Source: Pseudognaphalium luteoalbum (taxonomy: Eukaryota; Streptophyta; Magnoliopsida; Asterales; Asteraceae). From it: a stretch of 64,000 nt of DNA. The stretch lies in assembly GCA_963422505.1 (NCBI GenBank), contig OY730197.1, forward strand, positions 79,803,178-79,867,177. Direction: 5' to 3'. The number at the start of each line of letters is the position of its first letter. Position 1 is the first letter of the stretch. The position numbers were made by a program, and so were the translations under genes. Positions 35,005 to 47,805 of the stretch are shown here, piece after piece. The notes beneath the pieces are model-generated. The model saw nothing but the letters and a program-made list of their open reading frames with translations, had not been told where the DNA came from and ran no database searches.

Positions 35005-37840
35005 ATAAAAACACAAATGACAAAACAAGTAAAAGCACGTTAGCAAGTTATAAACTATAATGTTTATGAATCAAAATGATCATCTAACACCTTAGTTCGT
35101 AACAAAATAAACACAAATATAACTTATAACTGAAACAGTACGTAAGTCCAATATGTATTTGACGTTAGTTACTTGTAAATATAAAATTCTCAAGTCATTA
35201 ACGTTTTAAGAATATACATATTATACCGCTAATGGAAAGTTAGAACACGCCACTCGATTACTCTTTGAATCGGTAGACTTTCGATATAATTATATATTTT
35301 AATAAATATGTTATCACGTATTAATATAAAAATTCGTACGTCTAAACATATTATAATAAACGTTTAATCTTGATATAATTTACTTGTAGATAAAAATAGC
35401 TTATTATATTAAAATTTAAAATTATGTGTTACATTTCATTTTTACAAGTTATTCAACTCGCAAAAATCTAAAGTGAACTCGCAACCATGTCAGCTCGCTA
35501 ACCAAGTTAATTCGCAACTCGACTCGCAAGTCGAGTCGCTAATCTACTCGGTCCGCAAGGTCAACAAGTCAAGGAGTCAATCTCAACTCGCTAAATTTAA
35601 TCTGCGATTTGAATTGAAACTCGACTCGCTAGGTCAAATAGTCAAGATCGGAAGCTCAACTCGCTAAATCTGCGAGTCGAGTGTTCAACTCGCAGCATGA
35701 ACTGATGTTGCGAGTTGAAGCTAAAATCGATTAATCTATCTATTAAAAAGTGATCTATCGATTGATTTACGTTCATTAAGGTTCGTTTAACATTAATCTA
35801 CAAGATTCTTGTCAAATAACACCTTAATCTACGTTAGTGGTTCAAATTTTGAAACAAAACCCTAGATTCATGAAAACTTCGATTTCGTGTAAATTAAACG
35901 GTGAAATCCGTTGATTTATACCTCAAAATGTTCGTAATTTGAAAGTATATATAAACTACGGATCAAAAACTCGTCTCTTGTAATCGTGAAATCGAAATCA
36001 AACGAAAGTTGTATTTCGCCTCGTTTCGCAATAACTGGATTCGCAGAGCTAAAGTGAACTCGCAAATCAAATGGGTTCGGTGAGGAGTTTGACTCGTTTG
36101 ACCACCCTTTTATACCCTGTACTCGATTCGTAGTGCATCTCGATTCGCAAGTTTGACTAGTCAAACTCACAAAATAAAATGCGAATTTAATACTAAGTAT
36201 AAATTGAAAACCCCGTTATGTGAATAGTTATCTCTGTAACTATTTAGCCTAAACATTTAAAATAAAATGTTTTCGCATAATTTTTCCTCAATGATAATCT
36301 TCGTACATATATTAACCGACTAAACCCGTGATACAGTTAATCTTGTATAAAGAAAAATCTTCGAGCTAAAATTATTCACTTATATACCTTTATGGTCTTA
36401 AGTATAGATAAAAATATATATATAAATTATAATAGAAAGATTAACCGCTGATATAAAATCAGGACACGCTGCTTAACTACACTTTGAGTCGGAAGACTTT
36501 CGATTAATATTCCACATAACCTATATAATATTTTCACTTTTCAACACACGTTTGTTCAACATTTAAAATAAATATCCAGTATAATTCAATTCCAAAAGGG
36601 TAATCATGAAATAAAACAAAAATAATAAGTAAAACTTTTATTTATTAATCTTAAGAAATAATTACAAAGGTTAAGTAAAATAAAACAACTAACATTCTAA
36701 TAAATAAACTTAATAATAAACACTTAAAGTTTTAACTACTTAGGGATCATATTAGAAAGAATAAGCTGTAATAAGCATAAGACAATTGTTAGTATACATA
36801 CCTCATGAAATTCATATAAGCACAATAAAATCACAATTTTAATCAGTAATAAACTTATATTTATAAAATTATATCTTATGTACCTTTATCCACATGATAT
36901 AACACTACAAAAAAATAACTTATTATTTCTTATAATTCACAAAAGTGAATATTCAAATATCATAGACAGTTCAAGACGATTACCGATATTATGATCCACA
37001 TAAACATATTACACACAGATTTCTGAGCCAAACTTTTATTGTTAATGTGCACAATATCTAGTGTTTTCTATTATACAACATACTGAAGAATTCAAGTACA
37101 ACACATAACACTGTATCTTTAGATTAGCAAGGTAGAGAGTACTAAATGATGTTCTTTAGAAGCATATAACATACACTTGACACGAGATACTTTGTATCTT
37201 TCATATGTAAGGTAGAGGTTACTAAATGATGCCCTTTCGAAACATATAACTCACCTTGTGACATTATGATACTTTGTATCATTTTAATTTTTTTTTATTT
37301 TAAATCACAGTGCACGGTAATACTATCATTCAACAATTAAGACATATGTCATACGTTATATAATAGAGCATATAAGATATTACACATGAAAGTTATACTT
37401 CTTAACTGCTCGGAAATCTTAGCATAACCTGCCTACCAATAAATCGTATGATGAAGCTGACTAGACTTAAGTTATTCTTATCACTTGTGTAAGTAAAAGG
37501 ACAAGTTATAATCAGTGGATATAGGTGTATAATTAGATAAATATAAGTGTAATCCTAGATAAAAATCGTTATTCTTAGTGCAACTTATAAGAATCTACTA
37601 ACACATTGTACATAATACTTAAGGTTATTGTTCTTAGGCTTATTCTCCTAATGTACTATCATCTCCCAAGTTTTTACAGCTAAAAACTTAAAGCTTTTTC
37701 TAAAAGAACTTCTTTTGTTCTTTTATTGGAGGCGATTCCCCTCAGGTAACAAGCAAATGAATGCCATACGCCTTTTTTTTTATTTTAAATAAACATAACA
37801 CTGACTACTAACTATTACAAAAATACCCTTGGAAGACTAA
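35005..37840 (-). other. pol-to-third-gene spacer of element C
   Basis: No gene. Hairpin-word clusters (ACTCGCA, TGCGAGT, GACTCGCT) occupy 35457-35715 and 36000-36170, upstream of the third-gene splice site. A conserved non-coding block at 36975-37060 (AATAAAAGTTTGGCTCA, then ATCGGTAATCGTC in element orientation) matches elements D and B. The GTACGTRAGTAC motif pair found in B and D is absent here. Confidence 0.65.
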
Positions 37841-40132
37841 TCACTCTGGATTTCTCATTCCGTTAAGTTGAACCAACGTCTCAAATCTAGCTCTGTCAAA
37901 CGCCTTGGTGTATAAGTCTGCTAAGTTATCCAAAGATGGAACCTTAACTAACTTTATCAAACTCTTTTCAGCACAGTCTCTAATAAAATGATGTCGAATA
38001 TCAATATGCTTAGTTTTACTATGCTTCACCGGATTGTTGGTGATCGACATTGTAGATTCGTTATCAATCATCATAGGAGTATTGGTTATATTTAACCCGT
38101 AATCCCGCAGTTGCTGTTGAATCCAAAGAACTTGAGAACAACAGCTGCCAGCTGCAACATACTCAGCTTCACATGTAGAAATGGCTACTGAGCTTTGCTT
38201 CTTGCACTGCCAAGAAACTAATCTACCTCCTAGGAATTGACATCCTCCAGTTGTAGATTTCCTATTCTGATTGCATCCTCCATAATCCGAATCAGTATAA
38301 GCTAGAAGATCTAAGTCTCCATCAATCGGATACCAAAGTCCCAGCTTCGGTTTCCCTTTGAGGTAACGAAAGATCCTTTTCACAGCTTGCATATGTGACT
38401 CTTTCGGATTTGCCTGATATCTTGCGCATATACAAACAGCAAACATAATGTCAGGCCTAGAGGCAGTTAAATACATTAGTGATCCGATCATGGCTCTATA
38501 AAGAGTTGGATCCACATCGCTATCACTCGATGTATTTGGTCCAAGGTAGTGATTGACTGGAATTGGAGTATTATAGACCTTACTTTCATCCATCTTAAAG
38601 CGTTCCAATAGCTCATATGTATATTTAGATTGATGAATAAAGAATCCATCCTTCTTTTGATCAACCTGTAATCCTAAGAAGAAATTTAACTCTCCCATTG
38701 CAGACATCTCAAACCTTTTTCTCATGACTTTCTCAAATTCTTGACACATCTTTTCATCCGAAGATCCAAAGATAATATCATCAACATATACTTGTACTAA
38801 TAGAAAGTCATTCTTGTTCCATATTACAAAAAGTGTACTATCAATTGATCCTCTTGTAAATCCATTCTCAAGTAGATAAGTTGATAGCGTTCCATACCAT
38901 GCCCTCGGTGCCTGATGTAATCCATATAGAGCCTTATTCAAACGATATACTCTATCTGGATGGTTAGTATCAGTAAACCCTGGCGGTTGTGAAACATACA
39001 CCAATTCTTCAACTTTGCCATACAAAAAGGCACTCTTAACATCCAACTGATAAACTTTGATACCCTTAAAAGAGGCAAATGCTAAGAATACTCTAATTGC
39101 TTCTAGCCTAGCAACTGGTGCAAACACTTCATTGTAATCGATCCCCTCTTGTTGATTAAACCCTTGAACCACTAGACGAGCTTTATTGCGAGTAATGACT
39201 CCCCGTTCATCTCTCTTACACTTAAATACCCATCTAGTTCCAATTGGATATTCTCCATTTGGAAGGTCAACCAACTCCCATACTTGTAATTTAGAGAACT
39301 GTTGTAGTTCTTCTTGCATAGCTTCAACCCACGAACTTTCTTTGAGAGCCATTTGCACATTTTTAGGCTCGACTTGTGAGATAAAGCATGAATATAGACA
39401 TTGATTAGGAATCCCTGTCTCTTTCATAGCAGTATACAAGCTTTCTAAATCTTCAGAAGTACTAGCTATAGATTGAGTCCTAGTCTGAACAGGAGTATTA
39501 ATATCACCAATGATGTTTTCAACGGGATGATTCTTACTCATTCTTGTAACCGGTATAGGATCAACTATTAACTCATCTCCTAAGTTAGTACCAATCTCTT
39601 CTAATGAAGGCATTTCTTCTGAATTTTCTGAAGAGATCTTTAAATGATTCAAAGAAGTAAGCACATCATCAAACGTTGTTTGAAGATCCTTTTCAGAATC
39701 TTCAGTTTCTTGATACTTATCCTTTGAAGGTTGTTGTGACTCACTTGAAGAAGCTTCATTTGAGTCATTTGGTGTCCTGATTCCAGATTTCAGAACACTC
39801 GATGTTGAAGAGGGACCATTGTCCGATTCTTCAGACAATAAGTGTTTAGAGATCTCTGAATCACTGACAAAGTCACTTATAGGAACTTTAAATGACTGAA
39901 AGAGATCTGAATAGTCAAATTGCCAATCTAATCCCTTATGTACAGCAGGTACATAGCTCGTAACTTCAATGTTATAAGCAATTTCCAATCGTCCTGTGAC
40001 TTTATTGAAAACTCTTTTATTTGGTGAGTTGGGCATATAACCTAGGAAAAATCCTTCGTCCGCCTTTTCACCAAATTTAACTTGATTTCCTGTTTTCAAT
40101 ATTGTACATGGAACTCCAAAGGGTTCAAATCC
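37841..40132 (-). CDS. pol: Integrase C-terminus, linker, RT and RNase H of element C
   Basis: An open frame from just after TAG 40133-40135 to the natural stop at 37841. In order: GYMPNSPNKRVF integrase tail, acidic linker, NHPVENIIGD, RT (GTRWVFKCKRDERG, ARLVVQGFNQQEG, DVKSAFLYG, YVDDIIFGS), RNase H (DSDYGGC, CEAEYVAA, DNEST, KHIDIRHHFIRD). The catalytic motifs are intact and the length is normal for copia. It is disconnected from PR-INT by the upstream stop, so no full Pol can be made. Confidence 0.92.
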   Translation of the reverse strand, partial: GFEPFGVPCTILKTGNQVKFGEKADEGFFLGYMPNSPNKRVFNKVTGRLEIAYNIEVTSYVPAVHKGLDWQFDYSDLFQSFKVPISDFVSDSEISKHLLSEESDNGPSSTSSVLKSGIRTPNDSNEASSSESQQPSKDKYQETEDSEKDLQTTFDDVLTSLNHLKISSENSEEMPSLEEIGTNLGDELIVDPIPVTRMSKNHPVENIIGDINTPVQTRTQSIASTSEDLESLYTAMKETGIPNQCLYSCFISQVEPKNVQMALKESSWVEAMQEELQQFSKLQVWELVDLPNGEYPIGTRWVFKCKRDERGVITRNKARLVVQGFNQQEGIDYNEVFAPVARLEAIRVFLAFASFKGIKVYQLDVKSAFLYGKVEELVYVSQPPGFTDTNHPDRVYRLNKALYGLHQAPRAWYGTLSTYLLENGFTRGSIDSTLFVIWNKNDFLLVQVYVDDIIFGSSDEKMCQEFEKVMRKRFEMSAMGELNFFLGLQVDQKKDGFFIHQSKYTYELLERFKMDESKVYNTPIPVNHYLGPNTSSDSDVDPTLYRAMIGSLMYLTASRPDIMFAVCICARYQANPKESHMQAVKRIFRYLKGKPKLGLWYPIDGDLDLLAYTDSDYGGCNQNRKSTTGGCQFLGGRLVSWQCKKQSSVAISTCEAEYVAAGSCCSQVLWIQQQLRDYGLNITNTPMMIDNESTMSITNNPVKHSKTKHIDIRHHFIRDCAEKSLIKLVKVPSLDNLADLYTKAFDRARFETLVQLNGMRNPE

Positions 40133-41248
40133 CTACAGATTAGGTTTCTTATTATTCAATAATTCATAACAAGTCTTGTTACGCTTTTTGACCGTAAGAA
40201 CCCTATTTAGAACATGACATGCTGTATTCACCGCTTCTGCCCAAAAGAAGACCGGAAGCTTTGAATCTGCAAGCATTGTTCTAGCAGCTTCAATCAACGT
40301 TCTATTTTTCCTTTCAGCAACACCATTCTGTTGAGGTTCATATGGTGCACTGAATTGATGTTGTATCCCTTTGCTTAAGCAATAGATATTCAACGTTGAG
40401 TTCTTAAATTCCGTTCCATTATCATTACGAATACGCTTAACTCTTGTTTTATAGATATTCTCTACTAGATCAAAGAACTCCATTAAAATTCCTGGAGTTT
40501 CATCCTTAGATCCCAAAAAGAATACCCATGAGAATCTAGAGTAATCATCTGTGATAACTAAACAATACCACTTGCCACCTAGACTTCTCTTGCTTATTGG
40601 GCCAAAGAGGTCCATGTGCAGCAGTTCAAAAAGCTAGGAGATTGAGTTTTCAGTCTTCGACCTGTGTGGTTTCTTGTGCTGCTTTCCTTTTAGGCAAGGA
40701 ACACACTTGTCTTCAGACTCGAAACGTTTCTGTGGTACACCTAGAACTAAACCATTCTTGGTTATAAAATTCATTTTTTGAAAGTTCAGGTGTGTCATTC
40801 TCCTGTGCCATAACAATGCGTCTGCTTCTGAAGCCTTGGATAGTAAGCATGTAGACACCATTGAAGAATTAGGAACACCCATGTTGATAGCATAGATGTC
40901 CTTCTTCCTTGGTGCCTTCATCAATATCCATTCTTCTGGAATTGTGAAGCCTGGCTTCAGAACTAAAGCCTCCTTTTCATTAAAATGAACTGGATGACCT
41001 TTATCGCAGACTTGGGAAACACTCACTAGGTTATGAGTTAGTTCTTCAACGTAACTCACATCCTCTAGAGTCAAAGTTCCATTTGAAACTTTTCCTTTCC
41101 CAGTAATTACTCCTCCTTTGTCTCCTGCAAAATTTACTTTTTGCTTGAAACCTTCTCTGAAGTCCTACAGTAGACTTCGTTCACCTGTCATGTGTCTTGA
41201 GCATCCACTGTCTACATACCACCAGCTGTCCTTGTTCACAGTCTGCTC
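40133..41248 (-). pseudogene. pol: Protease-integrase core of element C, three nonsense codons
   Basis: In the same frame as the downstream RT. Protease site WWYVDSGCSRHMTG; integrase HHCC (LLWHRRMTHLNF..CVPCLKGK); catalytic D (MDLFGP), D (RNDNGTEF) and E (NGVAERKNRT). TAG codons at 41165-41167 and 40634-40636, and at the 40133-40135 boundary, are single-base changes relative to D. It starts after a candidate mini-intron acceptor. Confidence 0.88.
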
Positions 41249-41302
41249 CTACACATAACAAGTTGTACACAGTTAGTTATCAAGAGGGACCCAAGCCATT
41301 AC
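41249..41302 (-). other. Candidate in-frame mini-intron across gag stop of element C (54 nt)
   Basis: Starts GTAATGG, contains the gag stop TAA within a CTAAC branch-like motif and a second in-frame TAG at its end, and finishes TTATGTGTAG. Its removal joins gag and pol in frame and deletes both stops. Confidence 0.4.
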
Positions 41303-42172
41303 GGTCTTGGTTTGTCCCTGATCATCTACAATCTGAACCTCCTTAAAGTGACCATAACTATTCCCATCGGGAGTCTTGGTAACTTTCACAGGAGTTTGAG
41401 ATTGTTGATGATCTATAGTCTTGGGCCTATGAGGAGAGTGAGTAGAAAACCTCCTAGGCACATACTTAGATCCTTGTGCACTCGAAGTAGAACCATTCTC
41501 AAATTGACTATGGTTTATACTTGGGGTCCTAAACCTCGAAGGTGTCTTATCTCTTGGTTTATTGAAAGTATTTTCGTTTAGAGTATAAGCCCTTTTAGGT
41601 TTAGGTGGAGAGACAATATGATTACCATCTCTTTTCAGAATGTTTACAGGTTTGCTTCCTAATCCCGGTTTGGAGCCTAACCTATCTACAATCGAACTAG
41701 AAGTGGTCGGTGTCTTTACAGTATTCACTAACTTATGTGTAGCTTCTAACTTCTTATTTGGGCAACAAGAAGATACGTGTCCTTTTTGGTGACACTTGAA
41801 GCACGACATTTGTTTTCGTGACTTACTAACTTTGGCAACCGCTATTGGAGTCTTAGGCACTAAAGGATTAACAACATGTTCTTTATTAATCATTTCATCA
41901 ATCTTAGTATCATGAATTACGTCACCCGGTACAAACTGTATTTTGGTGAAAGAAACTCTCTTACTATCATTAGATGAAGGATTCTTAATAAACTCCTTCT
42001 GTGCTTCTGACAGATCAGGTTTAGCTACTGTTTTCTCAGAACTTACTTCAGTCATTTCAGTATCTTCTGGAAGCTTAGTGTAATTAGAATTGAAAGGAGG
42101 AGGTGTCTCATTGTAACCTAATCCTGACTTATCCTTTACACTTCGTTGAGCATCTAGCATCTTGTCCATCTC
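41273..42172 (-). pseudogene. gag: 3' part of gag of element C (second zinc knuckle)
   Basis: Continues gag after solo LTR G: MDKMLDAQRSVKDK, a T/P/K-rich stretch, knuckle CFKCHQKGHVSSCC, then the Gag C-terminus ending AWVPL..-stop. No stop interrupts this part. Its separation from the first gag half is due only to the 2.6-kb insertion. Confidence 0.85.
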
Positions 42173-44758
42173 TGTAACACCCCCAAATTTATTGTTTAGC
42201 GGAAGCAAGATTTGGGTGTTACTAATCAATATTCAAAGCACAGAGATTAATAGTAAACGACTCTATATGCGTCGTTTTAACAGAATGTATTAATAGCAAA
42301 ATGTTTACAAGGTTTGAAGCTACATATAGCTCGTGTTCGTTTAAAATGAGAGATTTCAATACATAAATACTTATACAAAATATATTAATGCAAGAAAATC
42401 TCTATTGTCTGCATGCTGACTCGAGCTATAGTTTCCTGGGGCAATCCTGCCTACTGCTTTGTACCTGCGATACATGCTAAAATGGGTCAGCTAACGTTGG
42501 TGAGCTCACAGGTTTGAGTATCAAATAAGTTGTGTGAACCGCAAGATTTAAGTATTGATTTGCATCCAGCAAATAAAGTTATAGATAATGTATACAACCA
42601 TGAGCACATAGTCTGAGCTTAACTCGAGGGTCGGGTCCCATATAGAGAATTCCGAGCGAGGTGCCTCCACGAGTGCCTAATCCACACTCGTCTTCCCAAA
42701 TATTAGTACGTCCGTTTACCCGGTTAGTGCTTGCTAACCCGGACGAGGAGGGTCAATCCTATATGGTACCATATACTAATATTCACGCTACTTTCGTATT
42801 ACCAGACTATACTGACGGAGGACTTTGATTTGATTAGTTGAAAACAACTCATGTAGTATATTGAAATATGTACTCGCGTTCATGCGTTAAAAATAGAGCA
42901 ATGTATCACACCCCTAATAAAACAGTAAAAAGAGGGGCCATGAGACTCACCTGAGCCTGGAGAGTTTATCTTAATAAACTGAGATTGATTAGCCAATAAT
43001 CGAAGTCCAAAGACTTGTAACCTGAGGGTGTCCACGACACGCGATGGTTATAAATATGTGAAGGCATCTAATAAGACTACCTTGTAGTTGTTTGCCCAAC
43101 TAGAATGTCCAAATGATTACAATTTGGTTGATTGTTTAAGTGTTTGAAAATGTTTACGGCCCGTTGGTGATTGTTGGTAATAATAATATTATCATTATTC
43201 TTGAAAAACGTGTTCCAAAGTGTTTTAGAAGTCATGTCGCATTCGTGTTTGATGTTATACAAGTTTAACACTTTGTGTGAAGGTTTAGATGTAACACTGT
43301 TACTCGTGACTCTAGGGTAAGGGCGAAGCCCGTTAATGACGGGGGTCCGGGGGCAGCGCCCCTGGTAGCGGGGTCCAAGGGGCGGCAGCCCCTGGCGGGG
43401 TCCAAGGGGCAGAGCCCTTGGCTTGGAAAATTTTTATTTCTACTATATTGCTTTGGTGAAAAACGCATCTGGACTCGAATTTGGGTGAAATGGGGCGTAA
43501 AATTTAGGTCTCAAAACTTAGTGTAAAATAGTTTGTATTTTCTGACTCATGCGACACTGGGCTAGTGTCGCTACATGCGACACTAGTGATTTATGCGACA
43601 CTGTCGATTCATGCGACACTAGAGTCTGTGTCGCTATGTGTGACGTTACTGTTTATGTGACATTAAGGTTTGTGCGACATTACGGATCTTGCGACACTAA
43701 GCTTGTGTCGCATCATGCAACATTAGGAGTTTATGCGACACTATGACTAGTGTCGCATCAGGCGACACTTACATATTATGCGACATTAACGCTTGTGTCG
43801 CACCATGCGACACTAGGCCTAGTGTCGCAGGTGGCCTGGAGCCTCTGCGACACTACGGGCTGTTGGCCGGAATTTTCGCCGAAAAGGTGTTTTACGGCCA
43901 CCGTTCGACCTGAAACTTTTACCCAACCCATATTTGGACATTTTAAGCTTAAAGAAACAACTAGAACTTAAAAATACTCAAAATTGGAAGATTTCGGGTT
44001 TTTGTCGGAAACTTACAAATCGTCTCGCGGAGAATCCGGAAAGATAGAAATGTAGATCGTGTCGCGGTGAATCTTTTTCTTCAAACGGACGAGATGAGCT
44101 GAGGGCTTTTGGATGGAGCTTTTGGTGAATTAGTGGTGATGGTGGTGTTGGAGTTTAGAGAGAAAGGAGAAAGATGAAAAGAGAAGAAGAAAGAGTGAGA
44201 GGGAAGAATGGGGTGGGGAGGTGGTGACCTCACCCCTTGGCAGATTTTTGGGTGGGGGCCCACCCATGTGTGGGTCTCCACTTCGCGCTCCGTGTGATGT
44301 TCGTTTCCCGATTGTTTAAACGTTTAATATTTATTTTAATTGTTTAAAATGTAAGTTTTAAAATACGAAAGTTTATTATTAAATAAATTTATTAAAGTAT
44401 TTTATCAAATACTTAATAGTTCAATTGGTTTTGTTTGTTTGCGCGTTAAACATTCTAATCGCGTAGGCTTTTAGTTGTACGATACGAAACATGTATGAAT
44501 TATCATCAAAATACTATTTTAGATATAATAGCGTTATTAAATAATGTTATCTTATTTAATAATTTTGTTCACCAACGTCCGTATAAAACTGAATCGAATA
44601 CATTCGATTTATTTTGCGTACGATTTAAGCAAATCGCATTTTTGTATATATTCAACAATATATAATTTGATACATTAATTAGCCTAACACAGAACTAATT
44701 ACATGTATTAACAAAGAATCAGGCACTAATTACTAGTCCTAATTTGGCGGGTGTTACA
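42173..44758 (-). mobile_element. Solo LTR G (Tekay-like gypsy), 2586 bp, duplication ATCTC
   Basis: The ends are TGTAACACCC and GGGTGTTACA, and the flanking 5-bp repeat ATCTC is perfect (42168-42172, 44759-44763). The uninterrupted gag of D shows the empty site. Its start, minisatellite (43338-43425) and end region match LTR F. The hairpin array at 43547-43850 uses arms GCGACACT and AGTGTCGC. No internal domain, so it is a solo LTR. Confidence 0.9.
43547..43850 (-). repeat. GCGACACT..AGTGTCGC hairpin array in LTR G
   Basis: At least six hairpins of about 20 bases with constant arms and different 3-6-base loops, plus single decayed arms, spaced 5-20 bases apart. Confidence 0.85.
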
Positions 44759-44763
44759 ATCTC

Positions 44764-46656
44764 AGTGGTCCTATAATTTTCTATCTTTCTATTTTGCTCA
44801 ACTAGCTTCAATTGACAGTCAGCTAACTCTTTCTCCTTATTAGCTATTTTCTGATTTAAGTCTTTTAGATTAATATAGAGACCATCTATGATAACAACTT
44901 TTTCATTAATGGTATCTCTAAGAGCACTCCTATCAGAAGCATCAGACTTAATTTTATCTTTTAAGTCCTGTTTATCATCACTTAACCTACGCACATCAAT
45001 CTTGGCTAGTTCAAGTTCAGATCTAACAGCCTTACTAGATTCAGTCAATAAGCTAACTTGAGATGTCAGGTTTTTATTTGCTACATTTAAAATACTAACC
45101 TGTGATTGCAAATCGGTAACTAAATAACAAACATCAGCAAGAGTAAGAATATCAAGACATACCCTTTTCTTATCTGTTTGGACTTCAGCCATGCGTGCTA
45201 CAAAGTCTTCAGGAGTCATGTTTTCAGTTGACTCCATATATAGCACATCTGCATCACTTGCTTTAGCTGCAACCTCAGGCACCTTTACCTCACCCTCTGC
45301 ATCAGTAGGCATATAGGATGTAGATCCATCAATCTCAGCCATGAAAGCTTCCTCAGACTGAGCTTTCCATTCATACAATCCATCCAACTGTTTCACAACT
45401 AAGGCTTTGGAAGCGAGAGTGCTTCCCGAACCTTGTTGTCCATTGCCAGCTTCTACCTTAGGTCTTTGGCACTCTCTAGCAAAGTGTCCATAAACCTGAC
45501 AGTTAAAACACTTGATCTTGGTCTTATCATACCCTGATCTATTGCCAACTACCTTTCTACCTGTTTTCTTCAAGAAATTCTTTACCCTTCTTGACAACAT
45601 AGCAAGTTGGTCCTGAAGGTCTATTTCTTCTAGATAATCAGGGTCTATCTGATCGTAATCTTCGTCAAACATAATTGGATCATTGATTTTACCCTGAAGG
45701 TAGTTTTCATAAGAAGCTACAAAGGAAGCAAGAACAGATAATTGCTGTTCAGCAGATTTCACACTCATAGGCATCTTTTGATGCTCCTGAGGTGACTTCT
45801 CAGTTGGTTTGCCCTTTGCATCACTACCAGATGATGTAAGAAGACACAGATCATCGGTAATCATTTCACCCTTTCCTTCAGCATTACCAACAAATAAAGC
45901 ATTGGTCGAGCTCGAGGAAGCAGTAGAGATAGTAGATTTTCCGTGATATAGTCCCGGATCCTGAGCCTGATCAGAATCAGTATCTCTAGTTCTCTTGGTG
46001 AAATCATAACCTCTGAGCTTATCAATGGCCTATTCGAAGGTCATTGTTGCATACCTCTCATCATTGTCTTTGAGCATTATGCCATGCATCTCCCACTTAG
46101 ACGGTAAACCTTCAATAAACTTGTCGGTTTTCTCAGTCTCTGTAGATATAATCTCATGATCATCTAGCTCACTCAGCAAATGGTAGTATCTTGTGGTATA
46201 AGCATCAAGATCTTCTCCTTTCAAAGCTTTAAACACAGTAAACTGCTTTTTCAGGAGATTTTTCTTGCCTGCTTTAACTTGTGGACTTCCTTCACATCTC
46301 TTTTCAAGAGCTGTCCACAAAGATCTAGCAGTATGGAAGGATTTGAGTTGATGATTAAGCTCCTTAGGAAGACTCATCTTGATTGATGAATGAGCCTTGT
46401 TTTCAATCTCAAATTCCTTCTTTTGTGCTTCACTCATCTGTTGATAAGTGAGAACCACAATTGCATTTTCAACAGTCTGGGTAGGTGCCGTGTATCCATT
46501 CTTGATACACATCCAGATAGATAGATCATGGAATCTACAGTAAGATTCAAACCTATCCCTCCAGCTAAAATAATCCTCAACTCTCAACAATTTAGGTGGG
46601 ACATTAGATTTGCCAATCTCGTGTTCCATCTCAATCATTTTGCTAAGGTCTGACAT
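44764..46656 (-). pseudogene. gag: 5' part of gag of element C
   Basis: Starts at ATG 46654-46656 (MSDLSKMIEMEHEIGK). A capsid-like region, knuckle 1 (CFNCQVYGHFAREC) near 45500 and a long coiled coil (SQVSILNVANKNLTSQVSLL) follow. One frame, broken only by TAG 46030-46032 (CAG in D), then by solo LTR G after IENYRTTE. D on the opposite strand gives the reference arrangement. Confidence 0.88.
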
Positions 46657-46706
46657 CGTGAAGTTTAAAGTTAAAATGTATTTGCGAATTTAGACAAAGT
46701 AAAAAT

Positions 46707-46960
46707 CTCGACTCGCAAAACTCAGTTCAACTCGCAATCTCAGCTCGACTCGCAGAATCTCGGTTCGCAAGTCTCAGTTTGGATCGCAGTGATGTCAACT
46801 CGCAAGTGATCTCGGTTCGCAAGAGATCTCGGTTCGCAGAATATATCAACTCGCAAAGAGGTTCGACTTGCAGAATGTCGACTCTCAAGGATGTCGACTC
46901 GCAAGTTCAACTCGGTTCGCAGACTTATCCTGAAACCCTAATCTCGACTCGCAAAACGGC
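46707..46960 (-). repeat. Leader hairpin words of element C (CTCGCAA / GCGAACCGAG)
   Basis: Dense ACTCGCA, GGTTCGCA and complementary words between the primer-binding site and gag. Matches the leader of D (48009-48252) and the family's LTR and spacer arrays. Confidence 0.75.
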
Positions 46961-47149
46961 TGAAAATTGTGAAAACAGAAATTTTTGGTATTTTTACGAA
47001 TAAAACTGGTAATTTTGATTGTAAACAAACCCTAAATCTTCCAGAGAGTGATTTTGATCGTTTTTACACACTAATGCACGTCAAAACAAACCTAAATCAC
47101 ACACGATTAACCCGAAAACTTCGAACGACACTCGTTATCTAGCCCGAAA

Positions 47150-47161
47150 GCTCTGATACCA
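47150..47161 (-). other. Primer-binding site of element C
   Basis: The minus strand reads TGGTATCAGAGC, perfect to the initiator-Met complement, 2 bases inside the LTR. Confidence 0.9.
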
Positions 47162-47163
47162 AT

Positions 47164-47805
47164 TGTAAGTCCCTAGTTCTAGGATCGATAACTTCGTTAT
47201 CTGTAGTATTAAGGTGCGGAATTCCTCAATATGGTGTTATCTTACTAATAACGATTTAGTTCGCGTTTAGGTTAACCAATTGCTTTACTTTATACGAATA
47301 AACGTCAAAGTCTAGCCGTTAGTCTATATTTTCTCTGAAAAACTGAATTCGCCGGAATACAAAATCCTGATCTCCAATTTTGCCAAAAGTTATTCAAAAG
47401 TTATATTTTTCACGTATGAAAACACATATATATTCTCGTCTCAACTCGCAGCCACTGGGCCTGCGAGTTGACTCGACTCGCTACGCAGCCCAAGCCCATA
47501 ATGAACTCGGCTCGTTTATCTCTGTTAAGTTCTGCGAGTTCAGATCTCATCTCGCATCGCAGAGCCTTGCGACTTGAGATCTCGACTCGCAGCAAATGTC
47601 TAAAACAAATAACTGGACTCGCAGCATATGTATATATATTGTTAAAATCTATATTCGTCTAACACTTTATCATAATAATATATTTAACGAATATTAATAT
47701 CAAAACAATATCAATTTACAAATCTAAACCAATATATCAACATGATAACAATTACACTAGTCATATCGCAAGGCTAGATCTGTTGTCACAAACTATGTCT
47801 CAACA
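47164..47805 (-). repeat. 5' LTR of element C (642 bp)
   Basis: Same length as the 3' LTR. On its outer side GTATC is followed directly by the remainder of D's primer-binding site and leader, proving the insertion point. Confidence 0.92.

Larger units (their letters stand above)
30740..47805 (-). mobile_element. Element C: Ty1/copia (SIRE-like, family 3) inserted in D's primer-binding site
   Basis: Equal 642-bp LTRs (30740-31381 and 47164-47805), flanked by the perfect 5-bp duplication GTATC (30735-30739 and 47806-47810). Without solo LTR G it is about 14.5 kb. The gene order on the minus strand is gag, PR-INT-RT-RNase H, spacer, then a four-exon third gene. I count 11 LTR differences (about 1.7 percent). 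Four nonsense codons in gag-pol and several in the third gene make it defective, but all domains are present. Confidence 0.93.

Noticed and set aside
43547..43860. CRISPR-like array in LTR G
   Set aside because: The spaced repeats are hairpins with short variable loops in a plant LTR; repeat length and spacer size do not fit and there are no cas genes.
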